From the NCBI GenBank assembly GCA_963681505.1, contig OY811984.1, positions 1,961,772 through 2,025,771 of the forward strand: 64,000 nt of DNA, given 5' to 3'. Origin of the DNA: Eunapius fragilis (taxonomy: Eukaryota; Porifera; Demospongiae; Spongillida; Spongillidae). The notes under the pieces are model-generated. The model saw only the letters and a list, made by a program, of their open reading frames with translations. It searched no databases and was not told where the DNA came from. Shown in pieces: positions 37,501-52,500 of this stretch (positions are counted from its first letter, which is position 1; every line of letters starts with the position of its first letter). A program made the position numbers and the translations under genes.

Positions 37501-40500
37501 CAAAATAAAACATGTATTTGTAAAGCTGTATAAAAGGAATGAGTTGGAGCAATACGAATTAGATCTTTATTTTATCAGGTTGATTTAGGTATGCACAAAA
37601 GACACATAGAGTGGCAAAAGTATACTATGTGAATAGAACTTTATTGCCTCTAGTCCCATGTGTATTCCCCATGGGGATGAGTGTACCCCATGGGGGACAC
37701 ACCTTTTGCTCAATAATTCCTGTTTGGCTTTAAATAGACAGGAGAGTATTGAAGAAGCATTAAATCAATAAATGAAATTTAAAAGTTGTGTATTTATATA
37801 CACTATGACTATTAAAAAGGCATTGAATTTTTGCTTCCATCTTTAACCCCCTCCCTGCCTCACCCCCCAAAAATGAGGAAATCTGAATGTGAGCTATAGC
37901 TAGATGTACATTGTAACATACTACATGCATGTGCTGCTTCGATTTTGGCTTGGAGGTGAAATAGTGTAACGGTGACATACAAGCTATTGGTAAATCTGAT
38001 AATATTGTGCTTCGACATCCATTTGTATATTTTAAAAATTATGTTTTTTTTTAATTTAAAAAGTCTTATTTTGACTATGTAAATATGTGTGCAAACCCTG
38101 ATAGACTTAAGTATATTTATTTATATGTACAGTACCGCAGCAACTGATAGTCACCTCACAACAACAAAAAATAAGGCATTTCATCCTGGAGTTGGGAAAG
38201 CTGTCAGTGCACATAGCACTACCATACTGCTTTCATCTATCTATATTGATTCATCTGGCCTGGCCTTCACCAAATGAATTTTACTTGATGAAAGTGGTAT
38301 GGTTGCGCTATGAACACCAACAGCTTTCGCAACTCTATGATGAATATGCCTTATTTTCCGTTGTTGCGAGTTGGCACTGTAGTTGCATCATTTAAGGTTA
38401 AAAATTATGACAACCAGTTGACTGGTACCAGCCAAGTAGTTGCAAAAGCTTATGCCAGTCATCAGGTGTCTGTCCTGACCCCACTGATCAAAACACCGAG
38501 TGAAGAAACTGGTCATTTAATCTGTGCAGTTGTAGCTGTGGGTGGCAGTATGATAGTTCTGAGACATGGAGACACACAATAATAATTACAGATCTTACAG
38601 CAGATTGGATTCTGGTCTCCAGCCTCATTCTTTTGCCTCAACACAGCTCTCTATGCCTGGAGCAAGAATGGTTTCTCGAAGACTGGACTGTAGAGTACTG
38701 GGAATAAAATAGGCTCTTCAAACACACGATTGCATGGCTGGATGTGGTACAGTTCGAAAGGAGTAACTGTGGCATGCTTCCATATCGAATAAATATTCAT
38801 TCTTCCCACTGTTTGATAATATTGTAAGGCCCTTGACATGCTCTTGCCTCTGTGCTATCACCTAATGGAGGATGTGGGGAACGATACTAGCACAGGCCTT
38901 CTGTAACAATTTGAGCTTTCTCAATGCTGCCTTGACCAGACTGGCCATCTCCTGAACCATTGTTATGTGAAATACGACGCTCACATTGCTTCACTCTCAT
39001 GCCATATATGCATGCCAAGAGGCCCACACAGCTCAAGGTTATAAAGTGATTCTACTGCTACTACTACTGCAGTTGACGATGTCGACGACGTCGAGGCCTG
39101 AAAAGTGACTGGTGAAGAATTTGGAGGGCTACATGAATTCATGCAATGGTAAACCACCAGCTAAAATACTAGATGAAGTAGCTGTTCCTTATTCAAAGGA
39201 TTTGAATATCGAATGTCTTATTGTCCAGCTGTCCATGATTACTGATCTTGTTAAAACACACAAACAAGATCCCAGGTTGCAGTTGAAGCATGTGACATCA
39301 ATTCACACTCTATGTGACATTTTAAATTCATCAAACATTTGTTTTCTGAAGTACATGCCTTACTACGTCTCTATCTTACTATGCGTATCACTAAAGCTAC
39401 AGCGGAGAGAACCTTTTCTGTTCTCAGGCGTCTAAAAACCTATCTGATTATAATTTTTAGTATGGGATTTTATTAAAACGTGCGTCCGTACATATGTTCT
39501 GTTAAATCCCACATAACTTTTGCAATGTATACCATATCAAGATGGAATTTTCAGTGAAGGCAGGTTAATAGATGCCCTTTCAAATTATTCTGTTAAAGGT
39601 TCACTATGCAAGCTATATAGTGTTTGTGGCTCAGTAACTTTAATAACAATATATACTTAGGGAAATACATGACGTTACTGCATATTGAATTATGAAAACA
39701 CTAATCAAATAACCAATTCATCCAAAAGGTCTGCTGCTAGTTCAAAGATAGACATGTCAAAATCTGTTGCATCATCATATGTTTCATTCTCCTTCCAATA
39801 TGCAACAACATACTTACTTCCCTTCATCTTTTCCATTCTTCCATTAAATAATTGACGATCCAACCAAACATGGCAAATATTGTGGCCAATTGATTTACCA
39901 GTCAAGAGGTCTGATAGTTTTTGTACTTTATTATCATCAAGATCAAGAAATTTGTCCATGATTCTTTCAACATCAATATTCTTTAATCTCTTCTCCAGCT
40001 TTCTTTGTTCTGATTGCTCTCTTTTCTGATGCTTGTTTGCCATCCCCCTAGATAGCTCTCTCATTAATTCTTTTTGATTCATTTTTCGTTTTATTCTTTG
40101 CTGTCATCCTATCAATACAGCTTTCTTCAACATTTCATCTCTTGTTTCCACATCAAAACTATCAATGTAGTCTACAGTCCGGTTTTTCAATGCTCTCATT
40201 TTGCATGATATAAAACACAGTGTCACATTTGGGGATTTTTTCTTCACTGCACTGAACATCCCCATGATGTCTCTCTAGGACATCAATGGCTGCCTGCAGA
40301 CATGCTGTCATCATTGTCCTAAACATAGGTTCATTCTTTGGTGGCTCTCTCACTCCAGTATTTTGTCTTGTGCTCCAGTTTGCTCAATAACATCATTGCC
40401 AAAAAAATCAGTACAACGGGTCAGCATACCTAGTGGAAAATCAGTTTGCTCCTTCAGTGTCTTGGTCACATTTTGGACAATATAGATGCCTTCAATCTGA

Positions 40501-43500
40501 TCGATTTGGTTTACTGATGATGTGTAGAAAGTTTCATCCATGGTCCTGTCAGTATCTTACTAGCATTGCATTTCAACTAAGGCAGTTTCTGTAATTAAAA
40601 ATCTGCCAAAAGGCTTGCACGCAATCCACCATACAAAGTCCCAGTTGGGTTAGAACTGAATGATATTGTACATAAATCCCACATATATCAAAGAGAATGT
40701 ATAGATGGTTTCCCCTATACTGAGGAATGATCCCACGTGGGAATTGTTCATTGTACAGAAACGTTGCAAATCCACGAGGATCCCCTTTTCCATTCTTGAA
40801 TAGAAGTTTATTCATTGCAAGAACTATATCTATATTTTCTGCAATACAATCTCTTCCCCAAACTTTCCAAACAATATTTTGCTCACATGTCTTCAATGCA
40901 GCTCTTGTTTCTTTAGCTATTGAGTCTAGTGGATGCAAATGACAATTCAGTTCATTCAATGATTCATTCCATGATATGTATTGCAGCATGGTTTGTAGCA
41001 ACATGATCAGTAAGTGTGTTAGAGATATTTGCAATGATTTGCTTTCTGTCTGATATTCTGCTTCATGAAAATGGGAATAAACCCTTGCTAAGTTATCAAA
41101 TGAATTGGATATGTGTAAGCAGTAATCAGTACTGTTGCACCACAGGCAGCTCATCCACAGTAACTATAAAACAATCTGACTGTGTAGTGATATATATGCT
41201 AATAACTTGGACTTCTTGAGTAGTGGCATCAAAGCCAAGTGTACAGTTGGTATTATTCAGTATCACTTCTGCCGTCTGAAGTTCAGAAAGTACTCCGAGT
41301 TCTCGTGCCATTGATTCACAGGCATATCTTTGTGGCAGTAACACCACATCTCCGAGAGATCTTGGTTTAAATCTGGTATATTATATGTAGGCACTTGACA
41401 TACTATAGCATCATATACCATCATACACATTGTAGGAGTGTAAGTCTTTCCACCAGGTTTAGTTTGCAGCTGTTTGTCGCCTAGTATTTTTTCCCTTGCT
41501 GCATGATACCTTTTATATTTTTTGTACTTCTTCTCCATTAAGGTAACAGACCTTTTAGCAACAATTGAGACATCTAACTCTGTTTGCAGCTTGGATATTT
41601 GCAAGTCTTTTTTTCTTATTTTTTTTCTTTCAGTCACTTAACGATCTCCACTTTTGTCTGACTGACTTGTACTTTGAGCATCTGGAGTCTCTTTCTCATA
41701 TTTTTTAACTTTTGTCTGTGTGTAATACAGGAAGGGCACATTGATGTATACATGGGTATTGGCAAGCCCATTAGAGGTAGATGGTGGGAGGCTGTTTGTT
41801 TCTCTTCTGAATGTTCAATGCAGTGTGTACTCCCTGCATTTGTTGAATGCTCAATTTCAATTGCACTCCTTGGTATGACTTGTTGCATGATAAATTTCTC
41901 GTGACAAATAAAATCAAACCTCTGAAATTCTTTTGGATCACTAAGTTTTTTAAACTTTCCAAAAGTTTAGGTAACTAATTTCTTTATTTGGGCAGATAAT
42001 CTTGGAAAAAATGCTGAGCCTTGTTGGGCTGTAGTAGGTAAATGTGATAAAAGTTCTTGTTCTGTTCTGGCTTTGCTATGCTCACAATTAACCACATATA
42101 AATACAGTACATACCCATTCAGAAAATCTCCCCCTGTAGGTAGTGTGGAAAAATTATCCACAAGGAACTGCTTGGTAATTCCAGGTTTTGCATTTGGATT
42201 GATTACTTCATGTCGTTTCTTTGTATGGCTAAGAGCCATTGCTTTGGACAAGCAACAACAATGAAAATGTGAAAGATTCTAAGTTCCCTACTACTGAATA
42301 CTAATAGTACCAACCAGTTACAAGTCTTTTCTCAACAAATGTATAGTCAAGACTCAAGACGTCAATCCTCAACTGAACTGACACCTTTTGCTAACTTGGT
42401 ACGGATCTCTATACAGACATAAGCTATAGCTCACTACTCTGAGTCACAGAGTTACACGCGAACGATAGGAACACTTCAAGCTTAAAACGAATTCAAATTT
42501 CAACCCAAACCTCAAATTGGCAATGAAATCAAGCATACAATACAGTTTTATACTTATGCATGACAAATATCATTGTTCCAAACAATAGAGCGGCTTTCAT
42601 ATGTTTCAGATCCGCGGCCCATTGCACACAATGTAATAATGTAGCCATCTAGCCTTCTAGGCATCCTTTATGATTGTGAGAGCCTGCGCCTCAGCTTCCT
42701 GGACTGTCATCCAGTTGAATTAATGAATGTCTGAAGAATAAAATTAAGTAGTTACCATTGAGCATGTGCATCGTAATGTAATGTCATATGACACACTGCA
42801 TGTACGCCGACCGAATTCCGAACAAAAAAAAACAGTATCCTCACATCGATAGATTTTTATGAAATTTTGTACAATACAAGGTTATACACTACATTGAATG
42901 TCCAAACACCTTTCAAAGATGTCCGTTATCCTGATCAAGGTGTTGGCTGTAAAATAGATAGGGGAAATTTCATAGCATTACGGGCAATTAAAACAGCTAT
43001 GCATTGTACCTGAGTGCAATGTCTCAGGCTGATCCATTAAAATAGTACACAACTTTCGGTTTACTGTTACACCACATAATGACAATGACCATGAGAAATC
43101 TGGCATTATTGTTACACATTAAATAACTTCAAAGGAAGTGCCCTTATAACCAAGCTTGATGATGTTAAGCACACCTTCCCTTAGTTCACATTTCCAATCT
43201 GCATATATAAAATACACAGTATGATTCAAATCAATCCCAAACTCAAACATGCTATGTAAATACTTTGGGGTAAAGGAGAGACTAGATGTTTCAACTTGAA
43301 ACAAAGCGGTTCCAAGGTTGTGGCTGGTTTTTCCACATAGAACTGTAATGGGAGGAAACCAAAAAGGACGTTTGTCTCTTCTTCCTTTCGTAGTTCTTTG
43401 TACTAGTGAGCCATAATCGGCGATGTCCACCCATTCACACCTACATTTCAATTAGCAAAAAATAGAGTAGGCTATCTAGTGTTACGTTGTCATTACCCCA

Positions 43501-46500
43501 GTTCGCTCACACAATCAGTACACAACTAGAAAAATGAATGATATAATTGCAAAGTTGGTCTCAGAGCACGCTGTACGTCCACAACCATCGACATGTCCAA
43601 AAGGTTATTGGCGACTCTGTTACAAGTGTACAAAGCGAATTAGAGACAAAACCTATCTAGTTCGATTTGTCTTAGTAAGCGCCACTCGATTATACACAAA
43701 AATAGTCAATACGAGAAAGCTAACGTTTTCTACACGCCCACAAAGGCATTGCTAACACATGGAACGCTGGTCTAATGAAAAACTCGCGTCTAAATACATT
43801 TCCAGTTACCCTCTGAAGCAAGTTGCAGGAAGCAAGAGAAAGCCTCAAACGAGACAAAGACCTATGTTTTTAAATGTTTCAGTAACTTGGTCGCTAAGAA
43901 AGATACTGCCGAAGGGTGGACAATATGATGTATTGTATCACGTGATCCGTTTCTAAATAATCTATGCTAGTACTAGTCTCACTAGCCAGACGTACATCGA
44001 ACTTCAACAGGACTGGGAACAAGGAACATACTTTGGAAGTACAGAACACATACATGTATAAACGTAGACATGAGATACGACATGATATCAACTGTAACAG
44101 TGTCGCCAAACAGGATTCTTAACAAGTACTTACATACACACCACTAATACTTTTCTGGAACTGCATGAATATGTGTTGAGCCAGTCAGCCTGTCTATAGT
44201 CCCGCGCATGCGTATTGTGGTTTGCAACTGAATGCAAGTCAGTGGGCAACACCGCGATATGGCCATGTGGAATAAGTAATTGTCAGGTGACATTGCACAA
44301 CACATGAATTAAATTACAAATCTAAGCACACTGGCGTTGTTCACCAGATGTACTTCCCAACGTATGTTCCTCGTTCCCAGTCCATTTGAAGTTCGATGTA
44401 CGTCTGGCTAGCATGACTATAGAGGGTTCTCACAGTGACGTCACAAAACGATGAATTTTAACAGCCGCCATCTTGACAGAGTAGAATGCCTTCATGGTGC
44501 GGGGTTGGTGGTTGTTCTAATAATAACAGCGCGGGAAAGCAGGTTAGATTTTATAAGCTACCTGCAATATTAGATCATTTAGACAGTAGGACGCGTGATT
44601 TATCTATTGAAAGAAGAGCACGATGGCTTGCCAGCATTAATTGCAAAGACCTTATGCCTAGGCAGTTGCACAAAACCAAATCTACGTTGCTTGTATGCAG
44701 TGATCATTTCATCAAAGGTTAGCCCTCTTAAATTTACTACCTTGCAGGATGTATGCGTACTTGCAGGAGGTCCTGCAAAGCTCTATGATGAATTAAATCC
44801 TGACTGGGTTCCAACTCAGAACATGGGTCATTCTGAAATTACAATTCCAGACATGGATTGATATGATAGGCTTCAAGCTTGTCACCGGCATGTGAATATG
44901 CGTATGCGTGATGACAGCGCTGAAACTGACGATCCAGTACCTGATGGTTCCACTTTGCAAATATATGGAATGTTTCAGGTACTAGTGTTACTGGTACTGA
45001 TTATAAAAGTAATGCAAATATTTCATTGCAGCTAACATTGGAACGGATGCTGTTTGTCACACTCGATGCTCAATGGATAATGTTTCGTGCCAGACAGATT
45101 TCTCAATAAAACATCTAACAGACATGGAAGAAGAATTGAAAAAGCATGAAGTTGCCATCAGGGAGTTGAAGACTGCTTTGGAAAAAAAGAATTGTTTTTC
45201 TGAGCAGTTCTTTGAGGGAGATGATGAAAGAGTACTCTATACTATACTGGATTGCCAAACTTCATCACATTGTTAGGGCTTCATAAATTGCTTGGGCAGG
45301 TCATCCTACCTAGACATTGTTTATCCTCATTTCAGCAATTGGTTTTGTGTCTCATGCGGATGAGACAGAATGTTCCACTGCAAGACCTATCCGATAGATT
45401 TGACGTTCATCGCTCCTCAGCATCTCGTATATTTTTGGACATGACACACTATGTTATGAAGTTGTCACCTTTGGTGTATTGGCCTGATCATGAGCAATTA
45501 CAGGAGACCACACCAATGTGTTTCAGAGCAAATTATGGAACTACAGTATCTGTCATTATAGATTGCTTTGAGCTATTCATCGAAAGACCTTCAAGTCTTA
45601 GAGTCAGTTCTATCTTTCATCTGATATTGATAGAACTGAAGAATTATCTAGTTCTGGATAATAGATTTGCTTTACAAGTGATTGTGAAGGCTTTAGGATC
45701 TGTTTTACAAACACGTTTCATAAGTGATGCAGTTATCCGTCCTGCACGAAATTTGAACCACAAAGGATTTTTGCTCTGACTACGGGTTTCCTGCTCAACA
45801 CAGTAGACTTGTTCTTGACTCACTTAAATGGTGATTTTTTCACATTCTATAATGAGTTCTTCCAGTGTCAAATGATTCTGCATGGTTGAAATAAATTTGC
45901 CAATACATCAGGAAAATCTTTACACAATGACCGTGGCTTGAGTTTATGATTGAAGCCAGGTGAATAGCTGCCTAGCCTTCTGAGGACAAGTACTCAAAGT
46001 AGAGAACAGATCGTGAAGTTCATCCTTAGTGGGTGGATGTAACTTTCTAGATGTCCGATGTGAAGGTGATGGGCATTCCTGAATACTGCTGATGGCAGAG
46101 TCAAGAATGATTTTCTTATTTTTTTTGCAGAAGTGAAGTCGATGTCTCTAAGTGGTAACATAGCATTGTCTCATGGTGCACTAGTTGGTACCATCCAGTA
46201 GGCCATTCCACCAGTTACTATTTGCGAGTTCCTCATATTAACACGGACTTCTATCCAAAAGAGCATGGCAGCAACATGGGTTCAAGCCTCTCCAAGGCCA
46301 GCCAAGCAGTCACAATGGGCTGAGATAACTTTCCCATCATGTTGAGCAATTACCTTTCAAAGGTTTTTCTTTGAGTTTTTGTGAATGATAAACCTGTAAC
46401 AATTCAAATACAAGCTGATTATAACATTTTATATCTTACTTGTCCTTTGACAACTTGTAGATTGTTCGTTTCCATTGTCAGAACATTACGGACCCAGCCT

Positions 46501-49500
46501 TCTACAACCTTATTGTATGCTTGTAGGCTCTTTTAGCTCTTCATGTCTTCCTCATGTTCGCACTTGGAGTATATAACAAAATAGTTGATGATATCCGGAT
46601 AGCTCACAGCCGGGAGTAAATCGTCAGCAGTAAAATGATCATTGACCCCAAAATCAGAATATGGATCCACAAAATCGATACAAGAAAGCTTAGTTCGATA
46701 TCTTTTCTTCGATTTCTGGGTTCAAAGACTCTGACATTCCATAGATCACCATTTAAGCCGCTCTGTTAAGATGGCAGATATATTGGTTACCACGGTCACC
46801 TACGCGAGTTATACGCGGGTCGCATTTTAAAATGATATTCACGACCTGGGTCAATTCCTATATAGGAACTACTATCGTAGTTCCTGATATTAGTACAGGC
46901 GTGATCGCTGCCAGTTCGCTTACTAGTACCAGTACTACCGGCGTGATCGCTGCTGGTTTGTCGATCAACTAGTACAGGCGCATTCGGTTCTAATGCTTGG
47001 ATATCGTCACTGTCCGGTGCATAATTGTCGCATTACAAGAGGAGGGGCCCGCTGTAGATTTGTTGGCCGTGGTTGGTAGCTTTTTACTTGCAACAAGAAT
47101 GAAGCAATTTATTTTCTATTCGTGCATTATAGCGCGCCCATTCTTCAAAAAGATGCGCTCATTAAAAAAAATCATTTTTACTATCTGAGCCCAATTATGG
47201 CCAGTGTCCTTAGTTGCAGTTGCAATACTTATGGTAACACACTTGCAGAGATAATATCTATACATGATTGTTTAAACAACATTTACGATGGCAGACACTC
47301 GTAAAACTCGATGTGGTCCCTAGAATTTTTATTTCATAAAAACAAAATTGATGATTTCTTCAATTCTAAAAAGAAAAATTTGAGTGTTTCAATCCAGAAA
47401 CCATCTCAACTTACAAATCTGCGAAATGATGATAATATTTATTTAGCCCTTTCATCACCTACGAAAGTTATTAATATATTTAGATTCTACGTATTCAATT
47501 TGACACCAAAGAAGTCACTACCAGATAAAAGTTATGATCCTGCCAAGTTGCAAATTTCTGAAAAAAATAAATATTCAGTGCAACATATTACATAAACCAT
47601 TAAGGTTATTAAGGTTCAAGTAACATTCATCCTTAGACAAATATGAGTAATTGCATCAAGATCTGAAGATGTGAGCATGTAATGGAATGACCCAGACAGC
47701 AATTCTTGGTTGATACATTGTCAATGTAAATATTCAATTTCACTGCTCTGCATCGAGCAGTCAAGCAAATGGAAATACACTGTGTTATCAAGTGGCACTT
47801 AGGGTCTTGTTGCATGCAGCAAACAAGTCTGAGGGGGGTGTGAGGGATTCCATGTCTCTCATTGACTTGATGACTTCACTTGTCTGAAGTGTACCCCAGG
47901 GGTCGAAATACCGGGTGCACACCTGCACTGGTGCAGGTACATTTCCCAAAGAGCAGGTTCATTTTGCCCTATACCTGCACTGCGTGCAGGTGGCTTGCCC
48001 GACGATAAAACGATACAGTTATATTGTTTACTAGCCATGCTTGTAATAGTGCTACATCTAGCGCTAGCGATTGCAAGTATAAATTTACATTTACAAAGCA
48101 ATTGGCTGAGAACGCGCACGCACAATAACGTAAATATGCATTAATTTGTTAATTGAATAATATTAATCGATATTCCGTACGACAATAAGAGTACACCACG
48201 GCAGCGTTCAGTTCTGTTGCTAGTTTTGCATGAATGCTTTAGGCTAGATCAAGCTCCCACCATGCTGCTGTCAACGAGCAGAATGCGCATATCGCGAGTT
48301 GCTCCGTTTCATTATGCATGTCATTAAAACGAGACTCGCCGTTACATGTACTATTCCATGCAGTGGCACTCCTGACGATCAAATCGTTAATTCTATTGTC
48401 ATTATATATCGAAATACAAGTCAAAATTTCATACGTGGTTGTGGTGGATCATGAAAATAGATGAAGCATTTAGTGTAGTAAATGTTATATGGTACCTACG
48501 TGCATGTACAGTTAGAGTGCAGGTGGGGCCAGCTAGGTGCAGGTAGGTCCAATATGTCACCTGCACCATGTGCAGGTGACTTTTAAAAAGTATTTCGACC
48601 CCTGGTACCCTGTGCGTGAGAATCAAACATCAAGATAATATACATTTTAATCATTTTTATGGGTGTTGTGTTAATCCCATTGCAGTGTCAGATGTCCTTG
48701 TACCTTTGAAACTACTCTGTATCAGTGTAGCGTTCCTTGTTTAACCAATACATTGGTTTTTCTATGCTATCAGATAGTGCAGGCCTACATGAACCCTGGT
48801 AATCATTTGCACACTCATTCAGTCTATGGATAGCTTTTATCATCACCCATCATCCATAGGAGTAGTTCTGCTGCTCAGAATCCCTATGTCATTCTGTAAG
48901 GGTCTGGGTTTTCTAAAATAATTACATCATGGTAAGAAATGGTGAGATGCTACAGGAGGACCAAACGAATGATCCGGTTCACGGACCCCCTCTGAAAACT
49001 ACCTGGAAAAGCTATTATAGTCTAGGCATGTTTAGAAGTCTTTACACATTCACTCTGCCATTTCCATGTCATGTTGTTTGTAGCAAACAGCATGTATGTA
49101 TTCATAATTGGAAGGGGGGAAAAGTAATCTCTATGTGGAGCGCGCTATGTGCCTTTATTTGCATCATATGTGTTTATTTTTATTCTTTCACCGATTGTTT
49201 TTTGCCTTTACTCTTCAGTTCACTCAACAGTGGAACGATCCTGTCTTCCAAAGCATCAGGTTAGGTTTAGTTAACATAACATATTTAGGCTTAACAGAGC
49301 TATTGTATTAATAAGCAAAATTAATATTGGTATTGAGGCCGTCTGTAATTAACTTGTGAAATAAGAAAGTTACAGTTAAATATATGTGACAGTGTCCAGA
49401 AACACTTTAAGAGTTATATTCAATATTGTATGTTACATCAATCTGTATATCTTCACATCCGTACAATTCATTCCTTTAAAATGCTGTAGAAATGCTCCCA

Positions 49501-52500
49501 CACCATTTTTCTCTATTCACACTGATTTTGGATAGCAATCGAATAAACAATCTGAGCAATTAAGTAGCTATAGGTATAGGACTTCTATATAAACATAGCA
49601 AATTTGATGTGCTTAAAAGATTTGTTGAATTCTAACTGGATGGGTTGATGAACTTCGTACTCATACATCTACAGCACGTATTACAAGAATATAATATATA
49701 GCTGTGTGAAGTACATGAACATTTCCCACTCCATTTATACATGTAGGTGTACATTGAATAGAATGAAGTTTGCTTAAATCATTGAATGAATCGAGCAGGA
49801 AAGCATGCACTCAATTTGCACAGCAATATGTACGTGAGGCCATGCAAAAATTGATTATTAGTACCTCATCGTCTTTATGATTGTAATGTTCATTTTATAA
49901 TGCAGACTATATTTTGATTCATTTATAAATGCAATACAAAAAGACAAACCAACTGCAATAAACAACAGAGTCATAATAAATTTCGTTTGCCTTGATTACA
50001 TCATTCAAGTCTTAGGCAAAATAGACATTGGATATCAGTGATGGTGTAATTATGCATTTCTCTATTATAAAAAAACTGAATAAAAGGTCAGACCTGTCTC
50101 TTCATTATTTAACTTTCCATGCCGAGTATTAGTCTCAGCTTCATTCGGAACCCTTCACAGCATCAATGGATTACATCACTGCTGCGTGAAACCTACATCA
50201 CCGTATCGTGAAATTCGTTCAAGTAATCCATCCTCTGCTGTCTCAGAGGCCAGGAGTATCAGAGATCTGGGAGTATGGTATTCTCTAAATACATTCAAAT
50301 TGACTAGTCCCCCTGCTTTTAAAGTGGTATCATGTGATATGAATAATGAAATAATGGAATTCAGTGTGGGCATGCAATGCAGGTTGGAACGAGAACCTAA
50401 AAATCAATTTTGCATGGGTTAATGGATAACATTCAAGTCAACAGGACTCCTCTATAAATGTATCAAATTTTACATGGGTACGACATTCGTACTTGGAGAT
50501 ACTTGGAATTCTTGCCCAATGGGTTGGTGAACTTAGTATTGTTGGTAAGGAAATAGCTAAAGCACCCGCCAAAAATGGTTTAATAGTGTGGGAACACGTG
50601 TACGAGATTTGAAATGAAAACTTTATATGGTTGCTAAGATATACAGATTAACAATTTTTATAGAGATAAAATTATAACCACAGAAGCCCAATTTTGCTGG
50701 ACACTGTCTTTTACATTTCATTTTTTAACATGAATATGTTCTTTCAATGGTTGCAATGGTTTGTGACAAGGTCAAGGTGAATGTTTTGGCAGTACATGTA
50801 CATGTATTACCAACTAACTCAAAATTATTTTTGATGCAGTTCCTATTGTGGCTAATTACCTTATGTAATGAATCATTATCAATTGTTATATACCTCAGAA
50901 CCTTGAGTGAGCAGTACCCTCAGCTTCCTGCGGAAAAGGACTTCACCCACAACCTCCTGAGCTCTGCAGACATATCTCTTCAGAAGCAAGGGGGAGAGCT
51001 GTCTATACTCACACAGTTTGTTTTGGAGCGCCCTAAGCTCCAGGCAGGGGAGCACCTCCTGCCTGACCTGGTGGAGTTCTACCATTGGCTGCACACACAA
51101 CTAGCCTACATAGTGTCCTATGACATGGCCAAAGAATTGAAGATAGGCCAAGTGGTAGAGCGGGTTGTGGAGAGATATTCCAAGGATTTTAGGAAGCATG
51201 TAAAGGATCTCTATGAAAGGGTCAAAGGTTAGAGATTGAATGGAGTTCATTCTCCTTGTTAATTGCCACTTTCATGACATCTCGTTTTCTCCTCTACCTC
51301 CCCCCTCTCCCCACACACACATACAGAGGGCTACAATATTTATGTGGATGCTATAGGTCATGCCATTGGGTGTCATGGGAACAAGATATGCACCCCCATA
51401 TCTGACAATACGCCCCTCCTCTACGTCCTGTCAGGTTAGCCTATCAGCATGTATACGCATGTCCTCCACTTCATTTCTACCATATCACCAGACACCCTAG
51501 AGGAGGAGGAGGAAGGCTATGACTGGCTTTACACTGTGATGGCCCACATTGTCAACACCCATAACAACTTCATAGAGGGCCTGTACACTATGGTGAGGTC
51601 CCAATCTCTCCCTGTGGGCCACCTGCTGCCACCAGAACCTTCTAATATTCCTTTGTCTGAGTTCACACAGAACAGCTGTATTATGAGGAGGACTTGGTAT
51701 GTTGGGTGCTTAGATACATCATATCTACTTGTATGTAAGGCAGGGATGGATGCTATGTATGATTTCTGTCATACATGTAAGTAGGCTTGTATGCCAAGTA
51801 TATGGATGGGAGCCGGGACCATATTGTCTTACGTAGTAACATGCGCTGTGCATGTCATAATACCTTCTCTGTCCACATCCAGTCTCCATGGTGTTGACAA
51901 CTTCTTACAACTGGTACAAAGTCGATACCACCCTCAGGGAACCATTTGTGTACCAGATGGTACCTCTAAAGCAGAACAGAATCCAAGTGCATCTGTATCG
52001 ATCAGTGCAATGCAACCAACAGTCTGCCAGTTCAACTTCCATCTGCTCCAGGAAGACATGATTACCACCTACCTTGCTGGCAAGCCTCAGTTGGAGGGTG
52101 CCGGCTCCATAAGGACACACTTCAAGTTCAGAAACACGGCCCAGCAGTCTTCACCACGTCCAACAGAGTAAGGGGTGTGGAGATGATGGAGTTCATTGTC
52201 GTTCACCTTCTTGTATGCAGTGTTGCCATCTCTGTTGGTGATATTGACGCCCTAGGAAATCAGCTGCCTGACTCCCTGAAGGTATGGTTGTCATGCATCG
52301 TTGTTGCTGAATGTATGACTATAAACTAATGACCAGGTCCCATGTGATGACTCTACTGCAAGGAAGATTGAATTTAAGTTCCATTCAGCTAGCTACCTGA
52401 CACTGCTTGAGGTTGTGCAGGCCATAAGGAATGTTCTGGGTCACCTCATCAGGAACAACGTTAGTGCATCCTATATAGCAATTGACTCAGGGTGTAAGAA

